A stretch of DNA of 64,000 nucleotides from NCBI GenBank assembly GCA_963691755.1, contig OY829366.1, forward strand, positions 2,232,001 through 2,296,000. The letters are read 5' to 3'. This document shows positions 17,503 to 26,800 of the stretch, one piece after another (position 1 is the first letter of the stretch; the number at the start of each line of letters is the position of its first letter). The translations under genes and the position numbers were made by a program. Source of the DNA: Dinoroseobacter sp013215265. Its GTDB lineage: Bacteria > Pseudomonadota > Alphaproteobacteria > Rhodobacterales > Rhodobacteraceae. Below the pieces are notes generated by a model. The model was not told the origin of the DNA. It searched no databases and worked only from the letters and a program-made list of their open reading frames with translations.

Positions 17503-18798
17503 TTAACGGCTTTCAACGTCCACATAATCGCGAATGGTGGCGCCGGTATAGAGCTGGCGCGGGCGACCGATTTTCTGAGCCGGATCCACAAGCATTTCCT
17601 TCCACTGTGAAATCCAACCAACAGTGCGCGACAAAGCGAAGATTGGCGTGAACATTGAGGTGGGGAATCCCATCGCCTCGAGAATGATGCCCGAGTAGAA
17701 ATCCACGTTCGGAAAGAGCTTCTTTTCTGCGAAGTATGGATCCGCCAAAGCTGCGGCTTCCAGCTCTTTCGCAACCTGAAGGATCGGGTTGTTCTCCACG
17801 CCGAGCAGTTCGAGAACCTCATCAGCAGATTGCTTCATAACCGTGGCGCGAGGGTCGTGGTTTTTGTAAACACGGTGCCCAAAACCCATCAGGCGGAACG
17901 GATCATCCTTGTCCTTTGCCCGCGCGATGTATTCCGGGATCCGGTCCGGTGTGCCGATCTCCTTCAGCATTTCAAGACAGGCCTGATTGGCGCCGCCATG
18001 TGCAGGCCCCCAAAGGCACGCAATACCTGCTGCAATGCAGGCAAACGGGTTCGCACCAGACGATGAGGCGAGGCGAACGGTGGAGGTGGACGCATTCTGT
18101 TCATGGTCCGCGTGCAGGGTGAAGATCCGATCCATGGCACGGCTCAGGATCGGGTTTACCTCATAGTCCTCCGTTGGCACGGCAAAGCACATGCGCAAGA
18201 AGTTGGAGGCATAATCGAGATCGTTGCGAGGATAGACGAACGGCTGACCGATCGAATACTTGTACGCCCAGGCCGCAATTGTCGGCATCTTTGCAATCAA
18301 GCGGATCGAGGCAACTTCGCGCTGCCACGGATCCGAGATATCGGTACTGTCGTGATAGAACGCGGACATAGCGCCTACTACACCTGTCATGATGGCCATT
18401 GGGTGTGCATCACGACGGAACCCTCGGAAGAAGTTCATCATCTGCTCATGCAGCATCGTGTGGTTGGTCACACGGAATTCGAAGTCTTCCAGCTCTGCTG
18501 CAGATGGAAGTTCGCCGTAGAGCAGCAGGTAGCAGACCTCAAGATAATGCGATTTCTCGGCAAGCTGACCGATCGGATAGCCTCGGTGCAGCAACACACC
18601 CTCGTCGCCATCAATATAGGTAATCGTTGATTCACACGCAGCAGTTGAGGTGAAGCCGGGATCATATGTGAACGCACCGGTAGCACCGTAAAGCTTACGA
18701 ATGTCGATCACATCCGGGCCAACGCTTCCCGAATAGACCGGGAATTCGACGCTCTTATCATCAAGGCTCAACGTTGCGGTTTTGCTGGTAGCAGCCAT
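17503..18798 (-). CDS. gltA: Citrate synthase (type II)
   Basis: This enzyme condenses oxaloacetate and acetyl-CoA to start the TCA cycle. The 431-residue product has the family's active-site regions: NFLRMCFAVPTEDY, the histidine segment LWGPAHGGANQACLEML, MGFGHRVYKNHDPRA with the second catalytic His, and the aspartate segment NVDFYSGIILEAMGFP. Length and the N-terminal beta-rich extension fit the NADH-sensitive hexameric type II. The ATG at 18798 has a GAAGGG site upstream, which decides the start over a codon 18 bases earlier. gltX is the neighbour upstream, about 100 bp away on the same strand. Confidence 0.97.
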   Translation of the reverse strand: MAATSKTATLSLDDKSVEFPVYSGSVGPDVIDIRKLYGATGAFTYDPGFTSTAACESTITYIDGDEGVLLHRGYPIGQLAEKSHYLEVCYLLLYGELPSAAELEDFEFRVTNHTMLHEQMMNFFRGFRRDAHPMAIMTGVVGAMSAFYHDSTDISDPWQREVASIRLIAKMPTIAAWAYKYSIGQPFVYPRNDLDYASNFLRMCFAVPTEDYEVNPILSRAMDRIFTLHADHEQNASTSTVRLASSSGANPFACIAAGIACLWGPAHGGANQACLEMLKEIGTPDRIPEYIARAKDKDDPFRLMGFGHRVYKNHDPRATVMKQSADEVLELLGVENNPILQVAKELEAAALADPYFAEKKLFPNVDFYSGIILEAMGFPTSMFTPIFALSRTVGWISQWKEMLVDPAQKIGRPRQLYTGATIRDYVDVESR

Positions 18799-18899
18799 GA
18801 ATATTCCCTTCTTCAAGCGCGCAGCATCACGATGCCACGGAATGTTGCTGGTCGTTCCCGAGGAGAGGGAACTAACCGGGGCAGGGTACGGCCGAAAGG

Positions 18900-20315
18900 T
18901 TAATCTCCGGTCGCCCCAAGGCTCGCATCTTCAAGGCGCGCGAGTGTCTCATCGCGCCCAATCACGAGCATCATATCGAAAACGCTGGGGGTTACTGTCC
19001 GCCCGGCCAACGCAGCCCGCAGGGGTTGTGCCAGCTTTCCCATCTTCAACCCGCGGGCCTCGGCTTGGGCAGCGACAATCTCCTCCAGATCGGCTCGTGA
19101 CCAGCTAGCACTTCGCAGGTGCGGCGTCAATTCGGACAGTATACCACGGGATACCGTGTCCAACGCCTTCAAAGATTTCTCATCTGGTGAAAATGGCCTC
19201 GAACCCAGTACAAAATGGGCTTTCTCGAGCAGTTGAGGAAACGATCTTGCGCGATCCTTGAGGCAATACATCGCATCCCCAAGGCCATCTTGCTGCGCTG
19301 CAGAGAGCTTTGGCGCGCCGGTGGCCGCCAAATACGCCTGAGTTTCCTTCACCAGCGTTTCGTCTGCCATCATCGCAATATGCTGCCCCGACATGTGTTC
19401 AAGCTTTTTCAGATCGAGCCGTGCAGGGGCTTTTCCGATCCCATCCAACCCAAACCATTCCAAAGCTTGCTGGTCGGTGAACACTTCATCATCGCCATGG
19501 CTCCAGCCAAGGCGCGTCAGGTAATTGCGCATTGCAGCCGCCGGATAGCCAAGCTTGGCGTATTCTTCGACCCCAACGGCGCCGTGGCGTTTCGACAGCT
19601 TCTTGCCGTCTTCCCCGTGGATCAGGGGGATATGCGCAAAGACGGGAAGATCCCATCCCATCGCGGTATAGATTTGTGTTTGGCGTGCCGCGTTGTTGAG
19701 GTGGTCATCGCCCCGGATAACATGGGTCACGCCCATGTCGTGATCATCCACCACCACGGCCAACATATAAGTCGGCGTGCCGTCGCCACGCAGAAGCACC
19801 ATGTCATCCAGCTGGTCATTGCGCACAGTCACATCACCCTGAACGGCGTCCTTTGTAACGGTGACACCGTCGCGAGGCGCCTTCAGGCGCACGACATAGG
19901 TGCCATCTGGATAGGTTGCGGGATCCGCATCACGCCAGGGGCTTTGGAAAAGGGTTGATCGTCCTTCGGCCTTAGCCGCGTCCCGAAACGCCTGTATCTT
20001 GTCCTGAGTAGAGAAACACTTATAGGCGGTGCCATTCTCCAGCATCGCGTGTGCCACTTCGGCGTGCCTGTCCGCACGCTCAAACTGACTGATCGCATCC
20101 CCATCCCAATCCAGCCCCAGCCAGTTGAGCCCGGCAAAGATCGCCTCTGTTGCCTCAGGGGTCGAACGCGCCCGATCAGTATCTTCAATCCGCAGAAGGA
20201 ATTTTCCACCATTTGCACGCGCAAACAGCCAGTTGAACAAAGCTGTACGAGCCCCGCCAATGTGCAGATACCCTGTCGGGGATGGGGCAAAACGGGTTAC
20301 GATCTGAGCGGTCAT
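18900..20315 (-). CDS. gltX: Glutamyl-tRNA synthetase
   Basis: GltX charges tRNA-Glu, and in many alphaproteobacteria also tRNA-Gln for later amidation. The 471-residue class I synthetase has the HIGH-type motif GYLHIGGART at the N terminus and the KMSKS-type motif GKKLSKRHG in the middle. The ATG at 20315 is preceded by GGAAAGG. It is divergent from comEC with a short shared promoter region. Whether the enzyme is discriminating cannot be told by eye. Confidence 0.96.
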   Translation of the reverse strand: MTAQIVTRFAPSPTGYLHIGGARTALFNWLFARANGGKFLLRIEDTDRARSTPEATEAIFAGLNWLGLDWDGDAISQFERADRHAEVAHAMLENGTAYKCFSTQDKIQAFRDAAKAEGRSTLFQSPWRDADPATYPDGTYVVRLKAPRDGVTVTKDAVQGDVTVRNDQLDDMVLLRGDGTPTYMLAVVVDDHDMGVTHVIRGDDHLNNAARQTQIYTAMGWDLPVFAHIPLIHGEDGKKLSKRHGAVGVEEYAKLGYPAAAMRNYLTRLGWSHGDDEVFTDQQALEWFGLDGIGKAPARLDLKKLEHMSGQHIAMMADETLVKETQAYLAATGAPKLSAAQQDGLGDAMYCLKDRARSFPQLLEKAHFVLGSRPFSPDEKSLKALDTVSRGILSELTPHLRSASWSRADLEEIVAAQAEARGLKMGKLAQPLRAALAGRTVTPSVFDMMLVIGRDETLARLEDASLGATGD

Positions 20316-20377
20316 ATTTCGCCTTTCCGGGCTGGGTTTTAACCCTTTGGAAACCATGTTTGTCGAGAGTTGACCCT

Positions 20378-22470
20378 GTGTTTAGGCAATCCCCGGGGTC
20401 TCCACAAGCCGCCCGCCACCGGGCAGTTTCGCGGCCGCTTTTTGTTTGGCTTCCGGTCGCTCTTGGCATCGGAATTTCAGTATATTTCATATTAAAAACA
20501 GAACCTTCAGCGTTGGTGCGTGGGCTGGTTCTTGTCTTGATGCTGGCCACGGCGAGCCTTGTTCCCTTGACCGGGCGTAAATTGCCCTGGGCTTGGCGTG
20601 CTCCGCTTTTGGGGCTGGCGACGTTGCTGGCAGGTTTTACACTCGCGGCCTGGCGCGCTCATGATGTGGCAGCACCGGTTCTCAGCTTTCGGTACTACGG
20701 CCCGATCGAGGGGCGGATCGTGGCTATCGACCGGTCCAGATCAGGGGCTATGCGCCTAACCCTTGACCAGATCGGGTTGGAGGACGTTTCTAGCTGGCGG
20801 ACGCCCGATCGTGTTCGTGTTTCGCTTCATGGCGATCAGGGTAACGTTAAACCTGAACCAGGACAGTTTGTTGCGATGACCGGACATCTGTCGCCCCCAG
20901 GTGGTCCATCGGAACCCGGAGGTTTCGATTTTCGGCGGCTTGCGTGGTTTCAGAGCCTGGGCGCGGTTGGCTACACGCGCAAACCAATTGCTTTGCTGAC
21001 GCAACCGACCTCAACCGGGTGGCGTATTTGGCTGTATACCCTTCGATTGAGCCTCTCGAATGCCATCTCTTCGCGGATCGAAGGCCCCGAAGGGGGATTT
21101 GCCGCCGCTATTCTGACCGGCGATCGCGCAGGGCTTGATCCCGACCACGTCCGCAACCTGAGACACTCTAATCTGGCGCATCTCCTTGCGATTTCGGGCT
21201 TGCATATGGGGCTTTTGACCGGTGCCGTTTTCTTTGCCTTGCGCGCAGCTTTCGCCATCGTGCCCATGATTGCGGTGACCTATCCGATCAAGAAGTTTGC
21301 AGCCCTTGGCGCATTGATTGCGGCATTTTCGTATCTGCATCTTTCAGGCGCCAGCGTTGCCACTGAACGGGCCTTCATCATGGCGTCCCTGATGTTTGTG
21401 GCCATCTGCCTCGACCGGCGTGCAATAAGCCTCAGGACTGTTGCATGGGCCGCGCTTGTGGTGATGCTCATGCGGCCTGAAGCCGTGATGGGTGTGGGCT
21501 TCCAGATGTCTTTTGCTGCAACCACGGCCCTTGTCGTGGTTTTCAATCTCCTGCGAGATGGGGCGTGGCAGCGCATCCCGGGCTGGGCAAGAGGCGCGGC
21601 GGGTGTCGCCCTGTCTTCAGCAGTTGCAGGGCTCGCAACTGCTCCTTTTGCGGCGGCGACCTTCAATATTTATTCCAGCTACGGCCTTGTTGCGAACCTC
21701 GCAGCCGTCCCGGTCATGGGCCTGATCGTGATGCCGGGGGCTTTGGCGGCGCTTGTATTAGCCCCATTTGGGGCCGAAGGGCTGGGACTTTGGGCCATGG
21801 AACAGGGGATTGCGTGGATCCTTTTGTGGCTGGATGGGTGTCAAGTTTGGACGGGGCTATCCGACCCATTATCGCGCCACATCCTGTGGTGTTGCCGCTG
21901 ATCGTGGCAGGTGGGCTTTGGGCTTGTCTAGAACCCACGCGGTTGCGACTGCTGGGCGGTGTCCCGGTCCTGTGCGCCCTTGTGATTTGGACACACTCAA
22001 GCCGGCCCGAGGTGCTGGTTTCGCCAAGCGGTGGATTGATCGGTGTGATGACCGCAGAGGGCCGCATGGTGTCCAAGGAACGTGGGGAAAGGTTCTCTGC
22101 GGAAAACTGGCTCGAAAACGATGGAGACCTTCGCGAACAGGCGGTTTCCTATGCTCTGCCGGGGTTTCTTCACAGCAGGGCGCGTACCGATCTTCCCGAA
22201 GACCTGATCGGTCTCCATTTGGTTCAGCTTCGTGGAAAATCAGCGCCCGAAGACGCGCCGTTTCTGTGCGCAAACGGAACAATCTTAATCTCGACCAAGG
22301 CTTTGCCAGACCTGTCAGGCCCTTGTGATGTTTACGATTTGCATCGTCTGCGTCGCACCGGGGCGCTAGCCATCACACAAGAAAACGGCGCTTGGCAGGT
22401 TCGCACAAGCGCCGAAGCGTCTGGTCGACGTCTATGGACGGGATATGATCCCGCGCGACAGGTTCAATAG
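20378..22470 (+). pseudogene. comEC: ComEC/Rec2-type DNA uptake channel, interrupted by a frameshift
   Basis: ComEC is the inner-membrane channel that carries single-stranded DNA into the cell in natural transformation. The first frame (to 21901) encodes a DUF4131-like N-terminal region and the Competence domain (ILTGDRAGLDPDHVRNLRHSNLAHLLAISGLHMGLL). The family sequence then continues in the next frame up to 22470 (VSSLDGAIRPIIAPHPVVLPL and a C-terminal globular region). Restoring one T to the TTTT run at 21822-21825 rejoins the frames as WILFVAGWVSSLDGAIRP. The start is uncertain; GTG at 20378 with GAGAG upstream is used. This could be a true pseudogene, a phase-variable site or a sequence error. 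It converges on lexA with overlapping stops. Confidence 0.82.
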
Positions 22471-23180
22471 GTGCGGATCAATCCAACAAGCTTGCCCTGA
22501 ACCGCAACCTGATCGCGCCTGTAGACCTGGGTCGGGAATGCCTCGTTGGCTGCTTCCAGCGCAACGGAATCCCCGTTACGCCGCAGTCGTTTCAGCGTCG
22601 CTTCCTGTCCATCGACAAGGGCTACAACGATCTCACCGTTCTGCGCATCTTCCTGCTCGCGGATCACCACGATATCGCCGTGGTTGATCCCGGCATCAAT
22701 CATCGATTCACCTTTGACTTCCAACGCGTAATGTTTGCCATTGCCGGCCATCATCTGTCCGGGCACGGCCACGGTCGTTGCGACCTCGCTAATCGCTTCG
22801 ATGGGCGTGCCAGCAGCGATGCGACCCATAACCGGAAGCTCGACCGCATGCGTCGGGGTGACATCCAGCGCGTCGCGCGGGGCAGGGACCGGATCGCGCT
22901 TGTCACCTTCGATGACATGGGGCGTAAACTTTCCTCTGGGTGTCACAGGTGCCGTGTCAATCATGGCCTCTGGAAGCTTCACTATTTCCAAGGCGCGCGC
23001 TTTGTGGGCGAGCCTCCGAATGAAGCCGCGTTCCTCCAATGCAGTGATTAACCGGTGGATTCCTGACTTTGATCTGAGGTCAAGCGCATCCTTCATCTCA
23101 TCAAAGCTGGGGGGCACCCCGTCACGCTGGACGCGCTTGTGAATAAATTCCAACAAATCCATTTGCTTACGGGTTAGCAT
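22464..23180 (-). CDS. lexA: LexA repressor
   Basis: LexA represses SOS genes and cleaves itself when RecA is activated. The 238-residue protein has an N-terminal winged helix (about 1-65) and a C-terminal S24 peptidase domain. The self-cleavage bond is A123-G124 in RIAAGTPIE, the catalytic serine is S159 (GESM) and the catalytic lysine is K197 (EATLKRL), so it should be fully functional. I start at the ATG at 23180 (MLTRKQMDLL), as the additional 17 upstream codons are not family-like. It lies downstream of moeA but has its own SOS box, indicating autoregulation. Confidence 0.97.
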   Translation of the reverse strand: MLTRKQMDLLEFIHKRVQRDGVPPSFDEMKDALDLRSKSGIHRLITALEERGFIRRLAHKARALEIVKLPEAMIDTAPVTPRGKFTPHVIEGDKRDPVPAPRDALDVTPTHAVELPVMGRIAAGTPIEAISEVATTVAVPGQMMAGNGKHYALEVKGESMIDAGINHGDIVVIREQEDAQNGEIVVALVDGQEATLKRLRRNGDSVALEAANEAFPTQVYRRDQVAVQGKLVGLIRTY

Positions 23181-23231
23181 CAGGTCTACTCCCCTGTCCG
23201 TCGGCCTGCTCTGGCCATGTTTTTCCCACAC

Positions 23232-23240
23232 TTATCCACA
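23232..23240 (+). promoter_or_regulatory. Candidate DnaA box upstream of lexA
   Basis: TTATCCACA is an exact match to the strong DnaA box consensus and lies 52 bp upstream of the lexA start, between it and the SOS box. A 9-mer can occur by chance in 64 kb (another copy sits inside moaC), so function is uncertain. Confidence 0.35.
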
Positions 23241-23257
23241 GGCGGGCGTTCACGTCT

Positions 23258-23272
23258 GTTCTATGCGTGTTC
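23258..23272 (-). promoter_or_regulatory. LexA-binding site (SOS box) for lexA autoregulation
   Basis: GTTC (23258-23261), seven bases, GTTC (23269-23272) matches GTTC-N7-GTTC exactly. It lies 78 bp before the lexA start codon. A further GTTC at 23248-23251 is spaced six bases from the first and may be part of an extended site. Confidence 0.86.
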
Positions 23273-23314
23273 TTGTTTTGTGTCAACAGGTGGCAATGAC
23301 GTGGGCTGGAAACG

Positions 23315-24490
23315 CTAGATGTCGATCCATTCGATCATTTCGCCTTGCACGCGCATTGGATCTCGGGGTGGACGGATTGCAAGTGCATCGGCGCTTGCCA
23401 GCACTGTCTGAAGGCTGCTGTCCTGGCGATCGAAAGGGGAGATATGATCCTTACCGTCTATCTCGATGATCTTTGCACGCATGTAATGTTCACGCGGTCC
23501 ATTGGCGGCCAGATCATGGGCCAGTGGCAAAATACGACGCCGGGCTGCGCGCGCTGGTAGCCCGTGTAAAACGTCCAGGGCAGGGCGCAAGAACACCCGA
23601 CCGCAGACCATGGACGACACCGGGTTGCCCGGTAGCCCAACCAAAACCGCCTTTCCAAGCGTTCCGGCCATCAGAGGTTTGCCCGGGCGCATGGCGACCT
23701 TATAAAATGCACGGTCCAGCCCCGCATCCTGCGCCACCTTTGCAACCAGATCGTGATCGCCGACCGATGCGCCCCCGATGGTCACGACGAGATCAGCGTC
23801 TTCGATCAGATCAAGGACGGCATGCAGGCTTTCGAGCGTATCGCGCGCGATCGGTAAAAGTCGCACATCAGCCTGACCACCAAGCATTGCTTCCAGTCCA
23901 TGTGCATTCGAGGAAAGGATCTGATCCTTTGAGGGCGTTTCGCCAGGCATAACCAGTTCATCGCCGGTGGAAATCAAGGCTACTTTGGCACGGCGATGCA
24001 CAGATATCTGCGGCACATTCATCGAAGCCAGAAGCGCAATATGGGCTGGCGTCAGTTTCGTAGGGGCATCTAAAGTAGTCCCAACGCGGAAATCTCCGCC
24101 GGCTGGGCGGACATAGGGGCCCGCATCAAGATTTTCATCAAGGATGATGGTATCGCCATCACGCGTCACATCTTCCTGAATAACAATGCGTGTGGCGCCT
24201 TCAGGAACCGGGGCCCCGGTGAAGATCCGAACGGCCTCACCCGGACCCACAGACCCGTCAAAACGCGCACCGGCCTGGGCTTCGCCAATAACGGTAAAGC
24301 TTGCGCCGGGCGCTGCCGCAGCAACCGCATAGCCATCCATAGCAGAACTGGCAAAGGGGGGTTGGTCGCGCAAAGCTGTCACAGGCTCTGCAAGCACCCG
24401 GCCAACGGCATTTCGCAGTGAAACGGTTTCAACCGGCAAGGGTTTCAGGCGCGCGAATATGGCGTTAAGCGCTTCCTGCGTCGAAATCAT
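23315..24490 (-). CDS. moeA: Molybdopterin molybdotransferase
   Basis: MoeA inserts molybdate into adenylated molybdopterin. The 391-residue protein has the domain order of the family: SxxxMDGYAV near residue 48 (FASSAMDGYAV), the MPT-binding/MoCF domain with ISTGDELV, the loop DLVVTIGGASVGDHD, and AMRPGKPLMAGTL followed by GLPGNPVSS, and a C-terminal beta-barrel. The start codon overlaps the moaC stop in the form ATGA, so translation is coupled. Confidence 0.96.
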   Translation of the reverse strand: MISTQEALNAIFARLKPLPVETVSLRNAVGRVLAEPVTALRDQPPFASSAMDGYAVAAAAPGASFTVIGEAQAGARFDGSVGPGEAVRIFTGAPVPEGATRIVIQEDVTRDGDTIILDENLDAGPYVRPAGGDFRVGTTLDAPTKLTPAHIALLASMNVPQISVHRRAKVALISTGDELVMPGETPSKDQILSSNAHGLEAMLGGQADVRLLPIARDTLESLHAVLDLIEDADLVVTIGGASVGDHDLVAKVAQDAGLDRAFYKVAMRPGKPLMAGTLGKAVLVGLPGNPVSSMVCGRVFLRPALDVLHGLPARAARRRILPLAHDLAANGPREHYMRAKIIEIDGKDHISPFDRQDSSLQTVLASADALAIRPPRDPMRVQGEMIEWIDI

Positions 24491-24963
24491 GTTGCTTCGT
24501 AACGGCCTGATTTTCCACCGTCTTTCAAATCAACACGGATGGCCTCGATCACCATGGCCTTATCCACAGCCTTGACCATGTCATAAAGCGTAAGGCCCGC
24601 AACAGACACTGCTGTCAACGCCTCCATCTCGACCCCGGTTTGCCCGGTTGTTTTGACGGTTGCTTCAATGCGCACGCCCGGCAGGTCCTCATCCGGGGTC
24701 AGTTCAACCGAAACCTTGGTGACAGGCAGAGGATGGCAAAGCGGTACCAGATCGGCCGTTTTCTTTGCGCCCATGATGCCCGCCAGTCGCGCGACCCCAA
24801 GCACGTCGCCCTTTTTGGCGCGGCCTTCGGTGATCATCGCAAGAGTTTCGGAGGCCATGCGCACCGCACCAGAGGCCACTGCGATCCGCGCGGTTACGTC
24901 TTTTTCCGACACGTCCACCATATGGGCGTCGCCCTTGCCATCGAAATGCGTGAGCCCGCTCAT
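24487..24963 (-). CDS. moaC: Cyclic pyranopterin monophosphate synthase
   Basis: MoaC, together with MoaA, converts GTP to cyclic pyranopterin monophosphate, the first molybdopterin intermediate. The 158-residue product starts MSGLTHFDGKG and contains the family signatures MVDVSEKDVTARIAVASG, MGAKKTADLVPLCHPLPV and the active-site region TGVEMEALTAVSVAGLTLYDM-like stretch near residue 115-135. The ATG at 24963 is one base from the trpC stop, placing it in the trp operon; longer in-frame starts overlap trpC. Confidence 0.96.
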   Translation of the reverse strand: MSGLTHFDGKGDAHMVDVSEKDVTARIAVASGAVRMASETLAMITEGRAKKGDVLGVARLAGIMGAKKTADLVPLCHPLPVTKVSVELTPDEDLPGVRIEATVKTTGQTGVEMEALTAVSVAGLTLYDMVKAVDKAMVIEAIRVDLKDGGKSGRYEAT

Positions 24964-24964
24964 G

Positions 24965-25777
24965 TCACACCTGATGCGCTGATATTGGATTGGCCAGAAG
25001 GTCCTGCGTGGCCTTGGCCACATCGTCTTGCCGCATCAGGCTTTCCCCGATCAGGAATGTACGCGCGCCATAGCGGGCCAGATCGGCGAGATCGTCCGGT
25101 GCTGAAAGTCCGGATTCCGCCACGATGATACGGTCTTCCGGCACAAGTTTGGCCAGCGTGCGCGTGGTATCGAGCGTGGTCTCAAATGTTTTGAGATTTC
25201 GGTTGTTGATGCCCATCAGCGGAGATTTGAGCTGAACGGCGCGCTCAAGTTCTTCGGCGTCGTGCACCTCCAGCAGCACATCCATGTCCCATTCAAACGC
25301 CGCGGCTTCCAGTTCCGCCGCTTGGGCGTCGGAAACACTGGCCATGATGATCAGGATGCAATCTGCACCCCAGGCACGCGCCTCGGCCACCTGGTAGGTG
25401 TCGTACATGAAGTCTTTACGCAGCGCGGGCAGGTCAACTGCGGCCCGCGCAGCCATCAGAAATTCGGGTGCACCCTGAAAGCTGGGCGTGTCGGTCAGCA
25501 CCGAAAGGCAGGCCGCCCCACCTTCGGCATAGGCCTTTGCCAGCGCGGGCGGGTCGAAATCTGCGCGGATCAGACCTTTCGAGGGGCTTGCGCGCTTGAT
25601 CTCGGCAATCAGCCCATAGCCTTCGCGGTTTTTGCGGCGCAGTGCCTCGGTGAAGCCACGGGTTGGGTCTGCATCCCGGGCAGCGGCCTCAACACCAGCC
25701 AAAGGACGGGCCGCTTTTGCGGCGGCGATCTCTTCCAGCTTGTAGGCTTTGATCTTATCTAGAACTGTCTGGGTCAT
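24965..25777 (-). CDS. trpC: Indole-3-glycerol phosphate synthase
   Basis: TrpC closes the indole ring in tryptophan synthesis from CdRP. The 270-residue TIM barrel shows the catalytic lysine segment LIAEIKRASPSKGLI, the second lysine in LRKDFMYDTYQV, the EVHDAEEL strand and the phosphate-binding end VAESGLSAPDDL / GARTFLIGESLMR. It is a stand-alone TrpC, not fused to TrpF. It lies 9 bp after trpD and directly before moaC. Confidence 0.97.
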   Translation of the reverse strand: MTQTVLDKIKAYKLEEIAAAKAARPLAGVEAAARDADPTRGFTEALRRKNREGYGLIAEIKRASPSKGLIRADFDPPALAKAYAEGGAACLSVLTDTPSFQGAPEFLMAARAAVDLPALRKDFMYDTYQVAEARAWGADCILIIMASVSDAQAAELEAAAFEWDMDVLLEVHDAEELERAVQLKSPLMGINNRNLKTFETTLDTTRTLAKLVPEDRIIVAESGLSAPDDLADLARYGARTFLIGESLMRQDDVAKATQDLLANPISAHQV

Positions 25778-25786
25778 CTGAGCGTC

Positions 25787-26800
25787 TTATGCCGAGGTTA
25801 GCGCGGCAAGCGCGTCTACTTTGGCCTTTGCGGCCCCGCTGTCGATACTTTCGCGCGCAACTTCAACGCCAGATTTCAAATCTTCAACTGTGCCAGATAC
25901 CACAAGGGCAGCAGCAGAATTCAACAAGACCGCGTCGCGATAGGCGCTTTCAGTCCCATCAAGCAGAGCGCGGAATGCGACGCCGTTCTCTGCAGGCGTT
26001 CCACCCAGAATATCCTTGAACGGGTGTACCGGAAGGCCTGCATCTTCAGGGTGAATTTCCATTCCGGTGATCTTGTCGTCCTTTAAGGCTGCAACATTGG
26101 TCGGGCCGGAAATGGCGATCTCATCGGTTCCGTCGGACCCATGAACGATCCAGACCGAGTCCGAGCCCAATTCTTGCAGGGTTTCAGCCATCGGATAGAT
26201 CAGATCGATTGCAAATGCGCCGGTCAACTGCCGTTTCACGCCCGCCGGATTGGTCAGTGGACCAAGGATATTGAAAATCGTTTTGCACCCTAACTGCTGG
26301 CGCGTTGGCATAACGTGCTTGATCGCAGGGTGGTGCATCGGGGCCATCATGAAGCCGATGCCGATCTCGTTGATGGCTTTGTCGACGACAGGGGCCTCGA
26401 CCATAACGTTGATCCCCATCTGGGTCAGAACGTCGGCAGCACCCGATTTGGACGACAGATTTCGGTTGCCATGCTTGGCCACCGGAACACCTGCGCCTGC
26501 AACCACAAAGGCTGTTGCTGTGGAGATGTTCAACGTCCCTTTGCCGTCACCGCCGGTTCCGACAATATCCATTGCACCTTCCGGGGCTGCAACCGACAGG
26601 CATTTGGCGCGCATTACCGCAGCCGCAGCCGCGTATTCCGCGACGGATTCGCCGCGCGCGCGCATCGCCATCAAAAGACCGCCCATTTGGGCGTCTGTGG
26701 CATTGCCTTCGAAGAGATGCTCAAAGGCCTCTGTTGCCTGAGCTTTGGAAAGCGGGCCCTCGGACGCCGCAAAAATCAGGGGTTTCATTGCATCGCTCAT
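25787..26800 (-). CDS. trpD: Anthranilate phosphoribosyltransferase
   Basis: TrpD joins anthranilate and PRPP. The 337-residue protein has the GTGGDGKGTLNISTA PRPP loop near residue 80, KHGNRNLSSKSGAADVLTQMG, and the region HHPAIKHVMPTRQQLGCKTIFNILGPLTNPA that binds anthranilate. The ATG overlaps the trpG stop by 4 nt, so the two are translationally coupled. Confidence 0.97.
   Translation of the reverse strand: MSDAMKPLIFAASEGPLSKAQATEAFEHLFEGNATDAQMGGLLMAMRARGESVAEYAAAAAVMRAKCLSVAAPEGAMDIVGTGGDGKGTLNISTATAFVVAGAGVPVAKHGNRNLSSKSGAADVLTQMGINVMVEAPVVDKAINEIGIGFMMAPMHHPAIKHVMPTRQQLGCKTIFNILGPLTNPAGVKRQLTGAFAIDLIYPMAETLQELGSDSVWIVHGSDGTDEIAISGPTNVAALKDDKITGMEIHPEDAGLPVHPFKDILGGTPAENGVAFRALLDGTESAYRDAVLLNSAAALVVSGTVEDLKSGVEVARESIDSGAAKAKVDALAALTSA

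Noticed and set aside
23248..23261. GTTC-N6-GTTC as a second SOS box at lexA
   Set aside because: Spacing is one base short of the required seven; the overlapping pair at 23258-23272 is canonical and is reported instead.
24560..24568. Third TTATCCACA, inside moaC
   Set aside because: It lies within coding sequence away from a promoter; one exact 9-mer by chance is expected in a window of this size.
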